Of a stretch of 50,918 bases of DNA, positions 1 through 7,332 are shown in pieces. This DNA comes from Sedimentisphaerales bacterium (GTDB lineage: Bacteria > Planctomycetota > Phycisphaerae > Sedimentisphaerales > Anaerobacaceae): assembly GCA_016932835.1 (NCBI GenBank), contig JAFGCD010000042.1:1-50918 (forward strand), given 5' to 3'. A program made the position numbers and the translations under genes. A model generated the notes under the pieces. It was not told the DNA's origin, ran no database searches, and saw only the letters and a program-made list of their open reading frames with translations. Position 1 is the first letter of the stretch. Each line of letters opens with the position of its first letter.

Positions 1-45
1 CGCCGAGACCTGACGGAGAGAGATTCCACCCCGAATTATAAACCC

Positions 46-74
46 ATTATAGCACCACAACATACAACTGTCAA
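46..74 (-). promoter_or_regulatory. Consensus sigma70-type promoter reading off the left edge
   Basis: On the minus strand a perfect TTGACA (74-69) and a perfect TATAAT (51-46) are separated by 17 bases. It points leftwards, so the gene it serves lies outside the window. A second TATAAT-like hexamer follows at 40-35. A perfect consensus suggests a strongly expressed transcript, but which one cannot be seen here. Confidence 0.6.
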
Positions 75-194
75 TCAAAAACAAACAAGACTGGAGTGAA
101 ATATGGTCGTTTGGAGGGCTGAAGCGCCACAGTCATATGATGACGGGCATTATAGGTCTTTGAGAATTCGAAGAGGAATGACTCAAACAGCGGG

Positions 195-530
195 TCAGCC
201 GATCATATCGAGAGTCGCCAAGGCAGCAAACTTATCGCGAGTCAACTCGAAAACCTCGTTTAACCCTGTAACAGAGAAAACCTCCTCAGTTGTCGGATTA
301 ACGTTACAGAGCACAAGACGCGCCCCCCCCTGGGCTGTCAACTGGCGCAATTTAACGAGCATCGAAAGACTGGACGGTGTTACCTCTCCACCGGCGGCGA
401 AATCAACAACCACATTGCATTTCTCTCTCTCGGCCACATACTCGGCCAGTAATGTCAATTCGTCCGCCATTTCCGGGCCATCCGGCAGTTCGAGAACAAT
501 TATCTCATCCGACCAGTGCTGTATAGCCAT
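195..530 (-). CDS. STAS-domain protein (anti-sigma factor antagonist-like)
   Basis: A 111-residue protein that looks like a single stand-alone STAS domain, the fold of anti-anti-sigma factors such as SpoIIAA and of related regulatory scaffolds. Visible features are an N-terminal strand (IIVLELPDG), a central strand with VVVDFAAGGEVTPSSLSMLV, where the phosphorylatable-serine loop of the family lies, and a later strand ARLVLCNVNP followed by the loop before TGLNEVFEL. The helix-loop TGLNEVF is typical of the family. The start is supported by GGAG seven bases upstream of the ATG. It stands alone and divergent from the ModE-type operon; no partner kinase or sigma factor is in view, so the target is unknown. 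Moderately sure of the fold, unsure of the pathway. Confidence 0.75.
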   Translation of the reverse strand: MAIQHWSDEIIVLELPDGPEMADELTLLAEYVAEREKCNVVVDFAAGGEVTPSSLSMLVKLRQLTAQGGARLVLCNVNPTTEEVFSVTGLNEVFELTRDKFAALATLDMIG

Positions 531-654
531 CTTGGTTCTCCGTATGTTCCCCCATCACGTTCACCACGGCTCCTGCGAAGCCTCAATTTGAAGGATGTAT
601 CGGCAGAAAATATGGCCGTATTGAAAACAAAATGCAGGGCATCTCTCTTTTTTG

Positions 655-683
655 TTGACGGGCGTTTTTTCGAAAGGTTTAAT
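655..683 (+). promoter_or_regulatory. Sigma70-like promoter of the small protein/ModE-type operon
   Basis: TTGACG (655-660), 17 bases, TTTAAT (678-683). It lies about 60 bases upstream of the small Cys-rich gene at 743 and has the right orientation to drive it and the ModE-type regulator. Visual assignment only. Confidence 0.5.
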
Positions 684-704
684 CCGTCAAAAGGGATATG
701 TCGA

Positions 705-716
705 GCTATGCATAAC
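705..716. promoter_or_regulatory. Near-palindrome, candidate operator
   Basis: GCTATGCATAAC contains a perfect TATGCATA core and near-symmetric flanks (GCTAT against ATAAC, one mismatch). It sits about 20-30 bases downstream of the proposed -10, between promoter and first gene, where a bound repressor would block transcription. It loosely recalls the A/T-rich half sites of ModE boxes, but the match is partial; autoregulation by the ModE-type protein is only a hypothesis. Confidence 0.25.
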
Positions 717-742
717 CCCTGCTTTCAATGGAGGTAAATACG

Positions 743-931
743 ATGAACAACGAGAATGTGATGGCTGCCGTTTTGAACCGAGCCCAGGAGTCCGAGGGCA
801 AAAAGAGGCTGAACTGCGCGGAGGCTTTCAAACTCGCCGCCGAGCTTAATGTCGGGGTGGCCGAGATAGGTCGTATCTGTAATCAGTGCGATGTGAGGAT
901 ATGCAAATGTCAACTTGGCTGTTTTTCATAA
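743..931 (+). CDS. Small Cys-rich conserved protein upstream of ModE-type regulator
   Basis: A 62-residue cytoplasmic protein with no signal peptide or membrane segment. The first half is a charged helix; the second has a helix-turn-helix-like stretch (AFKLAAELNVGVAEIGRIC) followed by a Cys-rich tail containing CNQCD and CKCQLGCF. The ATG at 743 is chosen over the one at 728 because GGAGG lies eight bases before it. The gene ends 19 bases before the ModE-type gene, so the two are almost certainly co-transcribed. I recall similar small proteins ending in CQLGCF beside ModE-like and molybdopterin genes in other anaerobes, but cannot name a family. Five closely spaced cysteines suggest metal or cluster binding; the function is unknown. 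Confidence 0.7.
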   Translation: MNNENVMAAVLNRAQESEGKKRLNCAEAFKLAAELNVGVAEIGRICNQCDVRICKCQLGCFS

Positions 932-950
932 GGAGATGGAGGATAAAAAT

Positions 951-1304
951 ATGAAGAAGCTGCAGCCGAGGTTCAAACTCTGGCTGAACGCCCAGAATAT
1001 CCAAGGCGCCTTCGGTGACGGCAAATGGCGGCTGCTCAGGGCAATCCAGACTGAAGGCTCGCTTCAGGCCGCCAGCCGATTATTACAAATCAGCTACCGC
1101 AAGGCATGGGGTGATCTGAAAAAGACCCAATCAGCTCTCGGTGTGGCGCTGGTGGCCAAACAACGAGGGGGCAAGAGCGGCGGACAGACAGTACTGACCG
1201 ACAAGGGCAAAGAATGGCTCGATGCATACGGACGATTCCGAAAACAGATCGAACAAACGGTCCAAACCGCCTGGGCCAAACATCTTGGGAGGCTTGCAAG
1301 GTGA
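951..1304 (+). CDS. ModE-type (LysR-HTH) molybdenum-responsive regulator
   Basis: A 117-residue protein consisting of the winged helix-turn-helix of ModE: GKWRLLRAIQTEGSLQAASR at about residues 21-40, then the recognition region with ISYRKAWGDLKK, and the GGKSGGQTVLTDKG wing motif typical of ModE N-terminal domains. The C-terminal molybdate-binding (TOBE/Di-mop) domains of E. coli ModE are absent, so it is the short, HTH-only form. It may sense metal through a partner, possibly the small Cys-rich protein just upstream. The ATG at 951 has GGAGG at eight bases and is preferred to an upstream in-frame start. Its stop overlaps the next gene by GTGA. It probably controls molybdenum or tungsten cofactor genes nearby. 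Confidence 0.85.
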   Translation: MKKLQPRFKLWLNAQNIQGAFGDGKWRLLRAIQTEGSLQAASRLLQISYRKAWGDLKKTQSALGVALVAKQRGGKSGGQTVLTDKGKEWLDAYGRFRKQIEQTVQTAWAKHLGRLAR

Positions 1305-2137
1305 TCAGCAGCTTGTCAGGCAAAGATAAGCTGCAATCGCCCTGCAGCGAAGCATTCAGCCTTGTAGAGCTGCTGGTAGTGATTTCGATTATGTCGCTGC
1401 TCTTAGGCCTCCTGCTGCCGGCGCTCAGCCGTATAAGAGCGGCGGCGCGACAGACAATATGCCAAAGCAGGCTTCGACAATGGGGGTTTGCTTTCAACGT
1501 GTACGCCCAGCAGAATGACGGCTATTACCCTCACATTGACGGTCGAGACCGCACTGAATCGACGCCGAAAACGGATGCCGAACGGGCCGACTACTATTTC
1601 GGATGGGTTGACGTCTTGCCCCCGTTACTTGGCGAGAAGGCGTGGCGTGACTACGACTACCGGCAAAAGCCGGACATCGATACGATATTCCAGTGCCCGT
1701 CAGCTCGACTTGCGCCGGATAGCTGTTACAAATACAGGCCGAGGAGGACCGGATATTTCTCCTATGCGATGAATTCCTGCCTTGAACTGGACGAGAATTG
1801 CTGGGCGCCTCATGGAGCCGCCGGGGCGGATTGGCGTATGCCGAGTTTTCTTCAATCGACAACAATCAAGAATGCGGGTCGGCTGATCCTGCTTTTCGAC
1901 CAACTCCTTGACCCCGAAAAGGGCTATGGCGGCAAGGCGGTCAATCCAACCGCCGGGAAGTATTGCGGCAGCTATCCGAAGGCATTCAGCGCCCGACACA
2001 GCAAGAGCAATGGGGCACTGGGCGGTTCAATTCTCTACTGCGATTATCATGTCGAATGGCAGGAAACTGTCTGGAAAGAGGAATGGCCCGAAGACCTTGA
2101 GGTTCCGCCTCTGGGTGATCGTGACTGGTACCCCTGA
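1301..2137 (+). CDS. Prepilin-type N-terminal cleavage/methylation protein (type II pseudopilin-like)
   Basis: A 278-residue protein with a short leader and a type IV prepilin signal, AFSLVELLVVISIMSLLLGL at about residues 18-37, where cleavage before Ser-Leu-Val-Glu is expected and the Glu-5 of pilins is present. The remainder is a soluble extracellular domain with paired cysteines, resembling the short pseudopilins abundant in planctomycetes (DUF1559-like), including a terminal segment with ARHSKSNGALGGSILYCDYHVE. The GTG at 1301 is chosen because GGGAGG sits eight bases upstream and the GTGA overlaps the stop of the ModE-type gene. Translational coupling of a transcription factor with a pseudopilin is unexpected. 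Role in secretion or surface display is inferred from the family only. Confidence 0.8.
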   Translation: MISSLSGKDKLQSPCSEAFSLVELLVVISIMSLLLGLLLPALSRIRAAARQTICQSRLRQWGFAFNVYAQQNDGYYPHIDGRDRTESTPKTDAERADYYFGWVDVLPPLLGEKAWRDYDYRQKPDIDTIFQCPSARLAPDSCYKYRPRRTGYFSYAMNSCLELDENCWAPHGAAGADWRMPSFLQSTTIKNAGRLILLFDQLLDPEKGYGGKAVNPTAGKYCGSYPKAFSARHSKSNGALGGSILYCDYHVEWQETVWKEEWPEDLEVPPLGDRDWYP

Positions 2138-2189
2138 TGCCGAAAGACAGTCAAAAAACAGAGTTACATAGGATTTGAAGGAACATGAG

Positions 2190-3164
2190 ATGAAAGAAAC
2201 AGCAAGAATCGTCGTAACTCTCAGCGTTTTGGTTTTGGCCACGCACGCCCGGGCTGAAACATTGTCCATTCACAGCATTCAATACACAACGGATGCCAAC
2301 GGCGCCAGCCTGTATGACGGCGATATAGTTGACTGTCTCGGGGGGGTGGTGATACATAAAGTTGAGGGGCGCAGGCCGAGATTAGTCATTCAGGATACAT
2401 CATGCGGCGAAGGCTGGTGCGGCATCCAGGTGAAGGATCTTTTCGGCTCAGGCGCCTTCACGGATGTTAATATTGGAGACTGGGTGTCTTTTCGAAACGT
2501 TTTTGTCGAGGAGAACAAAGGAACTACCTTTCTGCAGTACATCCTGGACAACGACCCTAATTTTGAGATTGTCAGCACCGACAATCCCCTGCCGAGACCC
2601 GTTACAGTAACTCCCGACCAGATTGCCGCACCTGTTGAAGGCGTCGATTCGTGGCTTGTAGCCGACCACAACGCGGAAAAATACGAATCTATGCTAATCA
2701 GGGTCCAGGATGCCGTGATTGAGGCCACCGGCTATGGGAAAGCCTATGACAACTACGTTCTGCAGAGTAATTCCGACTCGAATCATATCTGCTGGGCATC
2801 CGACTATATGAACGAGGATGCCGAAGGGATATATCATTCGCTTGTGACCATAGGGCAAAGCTTTTGCGGGGTGGTTGGAATTCTGGAGCAATACACGAGC
2901 ATCAGCGACGAGACCGATTACGACTACTATCAACTGCTCACGCGAAACACGGGAGATTTTATTATTGACCAGATGGCTGATTTCGATGAAGATTGCGATG
3001 TTGACTCCGCCGATTTCGGTCTCTTTGCGATCCACTGGTTACGTGAAGACTGCGGCGAGCCGGATTGGTGCGGCGGAGCGAATATGGTAGATTACGGGCC
3101 CGAAGGGACGGTGGGGATGGCGGATATGTCGGAATTCGCCTGGAATTGGCTTGCGGGCAAATAG
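2190..3164 (+). CDS. Secreted OB-fold protein with C-terminal dockerin-like tail
   Basis: A 324-residue exported protein. Residues 1-22 form a signal peptide ending ATHARA before ETLS. The middle (about 30-270) looks like two OB-fold domains of the secreted-nuclease-associated type, seen in stretches such as LVIQDTSCGEGWCGIQV and NIGDWVSFRNVF. The last ~60 residues are an Asp-rich tail, DFDEDCDVDSADFGLFAIHW followed after a linker by a second helix ending FAWNWL, resembling the dockerin-like or EF-hand repeat tails common in Phycisphaerae secreted proteins. The ATG at 2190 has AAGGA at seven bases; a TTG five codons upstream is less likely. The tail probably anchors the protein to a surface or partner. 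No catalytic residues are recognised. Confidence 0.7.
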   Translation: MKETARIVVTLSVLVLATHARAETLSIHSIQYTTDANGASLYDGDIVDCLGGVVIHKVEGRRPRLVIQDTSCGEGWCGIQVKDLFGSGAFTDVNIGDWVSFRNVFVEENKGTTFLQYILDNDPNFEIVSTDNPLPRPVTVTPDQIAAPVEGVDSWLVADHNAEKYESMLIRVQDAVIEATGYGKAYDNYVLQSNSDSNHICWASDYMNEDAEGIYHSLVTIGQSFCGVVGILEQYTSISDETDYDYYQLLTRNTGDFIIDQMADFDEDCDVDSADFGLFAIHWLREDCGEPDWCGGANMVDYGPEGTVGMADMSEFAWNWLAGK

Positions 3165-3240
3165 CTGTGTAATGGGCTTGCCGACGAATCAGAACCGAAT
3201 TGAGGTAAACTGCTCTTTCAAAGTCTAAGGGAAGACGGAT

Positions 3241-3879
3241 ATGAAGAAGAAAGAATACATTCTTGCAGTGCTGTTCTTCAGCAGCCTCTGGGGCATATCG
3301 GAAGCTGTTCTGGGCGGGATTCTGTATCGCGCGAATGTTTCACATGCATCCGTGCCTCTTTCTATTATTGGCTTTGCCGTAATTACGTTGGCGTGGGTCT
3401 ATTTTCCGCGAGTCGGCACCGGGACCGGTGTTGCGGCGTGCGCGATGCTGTACAAATTCTTCAATGCGCCATTCTTCGGCTGTCATCTCCTCGGTATCCT
3501 GACGATGGGTGTCTGCTATGACCTGTTCTTTGGCATAGTGAAGACGAAAAGCCGATGGCTTGCGGCTGCGGGAGCAGCCTATCTGAGCTATGCCGTCTTT
3601 GCAGTGATGATAACCTATCTGTTTCGCTACGAGCCATGGATACAGGGCGGCTTGGGCAAGGTATTAGGCCATATCGGCATAGCAGGCAGTATGGCTGCAT
3701 TGGGGTCGGCCCTGTTAGTGCCTCTGAGTTTCCGCACAGGCGAGAAACTCAAGAGCCGCGATGCAAGGCCATTTGCGCTGCGACTTCAATGGTCGTCCGG
3801 CATTATATCCGCAGTCACACTGGCACTGTGGGCGCTTGGGGCAACCACCTTTTTCCTGAGCCCCCCACTTCCGGGATGA
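3241..3879 (+). CDS. Uncharacterised multi-pass membrane protein
   Basis: A 212-residue integral membrane protein with six or seven hydrophobic segments at about residues 7-27, 37-57, 60-75, 80-98, 105-127, 138-162 and 182-206. The N-terminus (FFSSLWGISEAVLGG) enters the membrane at once, so there is no separate signal peptide. Size and topology would suit an ECF-transporter substrate-binding (S) component or another small carrier, but no diagnostic motif is seen. It lies directly ahead of a THEP1-like NTPase and the MobA fusion, separated from the former by only seven bases, so a role in uptake of molybdate, tungstate or a cofactor precursor is possible. That link rests on position only. Confidence 0.65.
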   Translation: MKKKEYILAVLFFSSLWGISEAVLGGILYRANVSHASVPLSIIGFAVITLAWVYFPRVGTGTGVAACAMLYKFFNAPFFGCHLLGILTMGVCYDLFFGIVKTKSRWLAAAGAAYLSYAVFAVMITYLFRYEPWIQGGLGKVLGHIGIAGSMAALGSALLVPLSFRTGEKLKSRDARPFALRLQWSSGIISAVTLALWALGATTFFLSPPLPG

Positions 3880-3886
3880 GCCGCAG

Positions 3887-4462
3887 GTGCGACAAGGTTA
3901 CTTCCAACCATCTGAAATGGAGTTCAAACACGAGAAGCTTGTATTGTGGACAGGCGAGAAGCATTCGGGCAAGACAACCGGAGCGGGACTTCTTGTCGAG
4001 ACGATACGCGATGGAGGATTTGCCGTCGCAGGACTGCTGGCAGAGGCTCTCTATGAAAACAACAAGCTTCTTGGATTCGACGCCGTCGATTTGTTGAGCG
4101 GCGCTAAGGCCCCTCTGGCGCGACGAGGGGAAGGTAGTTCATTCGAATTCCTCGCAGATGGAATACAACTCGGCAAGGCGGCCCTTGGCCCGGAATCCGC
4201 GACCGGCGCAGAATTTCTGATTGTCGATGAATTCGGGCCGCTGGAGATTAAGCATCAAGGTTGGCGCAGTTGCGTTGATTCGTTGATACGATCGAGTAAA
4301 GCCCTTGTAGCGATCGTGGTGCGCAACGAACTGGTTCGGCAGGTCGAGTTCATCTATGCAAATGTGCCGACTATTCAAATTCGGGCCGACGAACCAAGCT
4401 CTATCGAAACGGTGCTCTCGATATTGAGGAGACGCCGTCAGGCGAACCATGTGGTGAAATGA
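3887..4462 (+). CDS. THEP1-like P-loop nucleotide phosphatase/kinase
   Basis: A 191-residue cytoplasmic NTPase. The Walker A motif GEKHSGKTT is at residues 23-31 and a Walker B-like FLIVDEFGPLE near 108-118, the pattern of the THEP1/NTPase_1 family (nucleoside triphosphatases of unclear physiological role). The C-terminal part has the Q(V)EFIYANV stretch and a basic tail. The GTG at 3887 gives the longest product; an in-frame ATG at 3917 immediately before the conserved core is an equally reasonable start, since neither has a clear ribosome site. Its end overlaps the MobA fusion by ATGA, so the two are coupled. Relatives encoded near molybdopterin genes suggest a cofactor-related role. Confidence 0.7.
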   Translation: MRQGYFQPSEMEFKHEKLVLWTGEKHSGKTTGAGLLVETIRDGGFAVAGLLAEALYENNKLLGFDAVDLLSGAKAPLARRGEGSSFEFLADGIQLGKAALGPESATGAEFLIVDEFGPLEIKHQGWRSCVDSLIRSSKALVAIVVRNELVRQVEFIYANVPTIQIRADEPSSIETVLSILRRRRQANHVVK

Positions 4463-5619
4463 TCAAGCTGGACAGGATGCTGATGATAGGTTCCGCCGGA
4501 ATCAACGCAGGCAAAACGGAGTTGGCCTGCGCGATACTGCGCAAGTTCGGCGACAGAAACAATATCATCGGAATAAAGGTCACAACAATAAAGGAAAAGA
4601 ACGGAAAGTGTCCTCGCGGGGGCGAAGGGTGCGGGGTGTGTTCTTCGCTGGACGGCGTGTACCGCATAACTGAAGAAGACAACAGCAACACCGCCAAGGA
4701 TACTTCGCGCCTTCTTGCCTGTGGTGCAAGTCGAGTGTTCTGGCTGCGAGTTCTCAGAGAACATTTAGCCGAAGGCGTATCGGCGATGCTTGGTATGATA
4801 GGCCCCGACGCGGTATCGATGTGCGAGTCGAACTCGCTTCGCCTGGCTGTCCGGCCGGGCCTGTTCTTAATGGCTAAAGGTGCAGAAACAAAGATATGGA
4901 AGGATTCAGCTCGCAAGGTTAAGAAATACGCCGACCGAATTGTCGTCTCCGACGGCAAGGAGTTCGACCTTAATCTTGACGAGATAAAACTCGTCAGGGG
5001 CAAGTGGGGACTTCGTAAGGGCTGCACGTCTGGAATGAAAAACGCCACGGCGATAGTAATGGCCGGCGGGGCAAGCAGCAGAATGGGAAAGGATAAGAGT
5101 CTTCTTCCAGTTAATAGCCGACCGATGATCGAGATTATCTGCGATCAGCTTCGCGGGCAATTCAGCCAAGTGCTCATTGGCGCCAATGAGCCTGAGAAAT
5201 TGGCGTTTCTCGGGCTTGAAATTGTGCCTGACCGAGTGTCGGGACAAGGCCCGCTGATGGGAATTGCCTCGTCTATTGAGGCATCGAGCAGCGATTTGAA
5301 CTTCGTGGTCGCCTGTGATATTCCTCATATTGACATGGCTGTGGTAGAGCGGCTGCTTGCCGAAGCCGAGCGAGACGGAGCAGATGTGGTTATCCCAACG
5401 GCAGGTACTGAAAAAATCGAGCCGCTCTTCGCGGTTTATCGCAAGAGCATACTCGATGCAGCGAACAAGGTACTAAGCTCCGGACGTCGGAAAATCAGTG
5501 ATATATTCGGCCTGTGCAAGGTAAAGTATGTCGAGTTGAGCGATGCAGAACGGCTCATCAACCTTAACACGTCCGCAGAATACGAGAAATTCATAGAGGA
5601 ATATCGTGACCGGTTCTGA
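4459..5619 (+). CDS. mobA: MobB-like NTPase fused to MobA molybdenum cofactor guanylyltransferase
   Basis: A 386-residue two-domain protein. Residues 1-190 form a P-loop domain with GSAGINAGKT (11-20), resembling MobB-type GTPases, and an unusual cysteine group Cys51-X6-Cys58-X2-Cys61 that could hold a metal. Residues 193-386 are a complete MobA nucleotidyltransferase: MAGGASSRMGKDKSLL gives the GTP-binding loop, VACDIPHID the metal-binding aspartate, and EPLFAVYRKS a typical later motif. MobA attaches GMP to Mo-molybdopterin to make the bis-MGD cofactor of enzymes such as formate dehydrogenase. It overlaps the preceding NTPase by ATGA and the following lipB by 14 bases. A methionine at residue 193 might allow separate production of MobA. 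Confidence 0.85.
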   Translation: MIKLDRMLMIGSAGINAGKTELACAILRKFGDRNNIIGIKVTTIKEKNGKCPRGGEGCGVCSSLDGVYRITEEDNSNTAKDTSRLLACGASRVFWLRVLREHLAEGVSAMLGMIGPDAVSMCESNSLRLAVRPGLFLMAKGAETKIWKDSARKVKKYADRIVVSDGKEFDLNLDEIKLVRGKWGLRKGCTSGMKNATAIVMAGGASSRMGKDKSLLPVNSRPMIEIICDQLRGQFSQVLIGANEPEKLAFLGLEIVPDRVSGQGPLMGIASSIEASSSDLNFVVACDIPHIDMAVVERLLAEAERDGADVVIPTAGTEKIEPLFAVYRKSILDAANKVLSSGRRKISDIFGLCKVKYVELSDAERLINLNTSAEYEKFIEEYRDRF

Positions 5620-6304
5620 CTCCGGCATATTGATGGAATCTAATGTGAAAGAACCTGCAAACAGCTCCTTAAGTATTATTGATTGCGGTCTCGCCGATTA
5701 CCGGGCTATCCTCGCTCGCCAGCATGAATTGCGGCAGGCCAGAGGTCAGAACGAAATCCCCGACACAGTCCTTATCGTCGAACATCCGCCCGTTATCACT
5801 CTCGGCGCCCGCCGCAGCGCGAATAAGCTCATTGTGAATCGAGACGAACTTGCCCGGCGTAATATCGATATAGTCGAGATTCGCAGAGGCGGCGGCACAA
5901 CCGCCCACAACCCCGGGCAATTGGTTTTCTATCCCATCGTCGATTTGCGGCAACTGGGACTGGGAATCGGCGAATACATCCGAACGCTCGAAGCAATAGG
6001 AATCGAACTGCTTGGACAGTTGGGAGTTGACAGCATCCAGCGAAAGGGCCTGCCCGGCTTATGGGTAGGCGAAAAGAAAATCGCGTCGGTTGGTGTTCGC
6101 GTATCGAGATTCGTAACGCACCACGGAATGGCAATCAACATCCGAAACGACCTTGGCATCTTCGATATGTTCATACCTTGCGGACTCGACGGCGTTGAAA
6201 TGACTTCCATCCTCAAAGAAAGCGGCAAACGCCCTTCAATGAAGACTGCGAAGAAAAAGCTTACCGAACTGCTCAGAGAACACCTTGAGAGACCCCTGAA
6301 ATGA
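5606..6304 (+). CDS. lipB: Octanoyl-[acyl-carrier-protein]:protein octanoyltransferase
   Basis: LipB moves octanoyl groups from ACP to the lipoyl domains of dehydrogenase and glycine-cleavage proteins, the first step of de novo lipoylation. Family signatures are all present: VEHPPVITLGAR, the substrate-pocket motif RRGGGTTAHNPGQLVFYPI, the catalytic lysine region GEKKIASVG, and the acyl-thioester cysteine Cys192 in FIPCGLDG. Length (232) is usual. The GTG at 5606 has GAGGA five bases before it; an ATG at 5633 is an alternative. The end overlaps lipA by ATGA, so the two act as a coupled pair. Lipoylated targets are not in the window. Confidence 0.92.
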   Translation: MTGSDSGILMESNVKEPANSSLSIIDCGLADYRAILARQHELRQARGQNEIPDTVLIVEHPPVITLGARRSANKLIVNRDELARRNIDIVEIRRGGGTTAHNPGQLVFYPIVDLRQLGLGIGEYIRTLEAIGIELLGQLGVDSIQRKGLPGLWVGEKKIASVGVRVSRFVTHHGMAINIRNDLGIFDMFIPCGLDGVEMTSILKESGKRPSMKTAKKKLTELLREHLERPLK

Positions 6305-7164
6305 CCGACAAAGCGCGAAAACTGCCGTTCTGGCTGCGAAGACCGCTGCCTGCCGATGATTCTTTCACACGCACGGAGCAGATACTGAATTCGCTCGATT
6401 TGCAGACTATATGCAGCAGTGCGAACTGCCCCAATCGAGGCCAGTGCTGGTCGAGAGGAACCGCCACGGTCCTTATTCTCGGGAATATCTGCACTCGAAA
6501 TTGCAGGTTTTGCTCCGTGGGCACGGGCAAGCCCGCCCCGCCGGACCCGACTGAGCCGGCCAGATTAGCCCAGATGGCAAGCCAGATGGAACTGAAATAC
6601 CTCGTAATAACCAGCGTCAACCGCGATGATCTGCCCGATGGCGGCGCAAGCCATTTTCACGATTGTATCGATGAAGTTCGCAGGCAATGCCCGGACATAC
6701 AATTCGAGATACTCACGCCTGATTTCCGCGGGTTCCAGAGCCGAGCAATCGAGATCCTTCGCAACGCCCTGCCTTTCGTATTTGGGCACAACGTCGAAAC
6801 GGTTCCGTCGCTGTACTCTTCCGCAAGGTCCGGCGGCGACTACCAGCAATCGCTAAATCTTCTCAGAATCGCTAAGGACAGTTTTGACAGAATCATCACT
6901 AAGTCCTCTATTATGCTCGGCTTGGGTGAAACGGAAGCTCAGGTCGAGCAGGTGCTGCGGGACCTGCGAACGGTCGGTTGTGATAGAATAACTATTGGCC
7001 AATACCTCAAACCTTCACCGGATTCTCTCGAAGTCGTCGAGTACATTCATCCGGAAAGGTTCGACCGCTGGAAGCAGCAAGCGATGCAGTTGGGATTTTC
7101 GTGGGTGATCTCCTCGCCGTACGCCCGCAGCTCGTATTTCGCCGAGAAGCAGTCCACCTTGTAA
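6301..7164 (+). CDS. lipA: Lipoyl synthase
   Basis: A radical SAM enzyme that inserts two sulfur atoms into protein-bound octanoyl chains. It carries both expected cluster motifs: the auxiliary cluster CX4CX5C (Cys38, Cys43, Cys49, in CSSANCPNRGQC) and the radical SAM CX3CX2C (Cys64, Cys68, Cys71, in CTRNCRFC). The C-terminal ARSSYFAE supplies the conserved serine ligand of the auxiliary cluster. Other family landmarks are SVNRDDLPDGG and SIMLGLGET. At 287 residues it is full length. It starts within lipB by the ATGA overlap. It closes the run that begins with the ModE-type regulator; the next gene has its own promoter. Confidence 0.95.
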   Translation: MTDKARKLPFWLRRPLPADDSFTRTEQILNSLDLQTICSSANCPNRGQCWSRGTATVLILGNICTRNCRFCSVGTGKPAPPDPTEPARLAQMASQMELKYLVITSVNRDDLPDGGASHFHDCIDEVRRQCPDIQFEILTPDFRGFQSRAIEILRNALPFVFGHNVETVPSLYSSARSGGDYQQSLNLLRIAKDSFDRIITKSSIMLGLGETEAQVEQVLRDLRTVGCDRITIGQYLKPSPDSLEVVEYIHPERFDRWKQQAMQLGFSWVISSPYARSSYFAEKQSTL

Positions 7165-7241
7165 CAGCCCGCTCACTGGTCCGGCCCCGGCAGAACAGAT
7201 ATGCCCCCTGCCTTGTTCAATCGCGTCTTATTTCGACCATT

Positions 7242-7269
7242 TTGCAGCCCGCCGAGTATTTCGTATGCT
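7242..7269 (+). promoter_or_regulatory. Promoter of first PilX-like gene (copy A)
   Basis: TTGCAG (7242-7247), 16 bases, TATGCT (7264-7269). Downstream, the leader carries AGAAGTC at 7283-7289 and TTTTCCGATTGGGGAG just before the start codon. The same arrangement precedes the other two paralogues, which strengthens the call beyond the hexamers alone. Confidence 0.6.
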
Positions 7270-7332
7270 TTAAGCGCCACGTAGAAGTCGTTATTATCTG
7301 CGAAAGCGGGATGTTTTCCGATTGGGGAGAAA

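Noticed and set aside
103-591. Plus-strand open frame of 162 codons
   Set aside because: It lies antisense to the STAS-domain gene, has low-complexity Ser/Arg-rich composition and no family resemblance.
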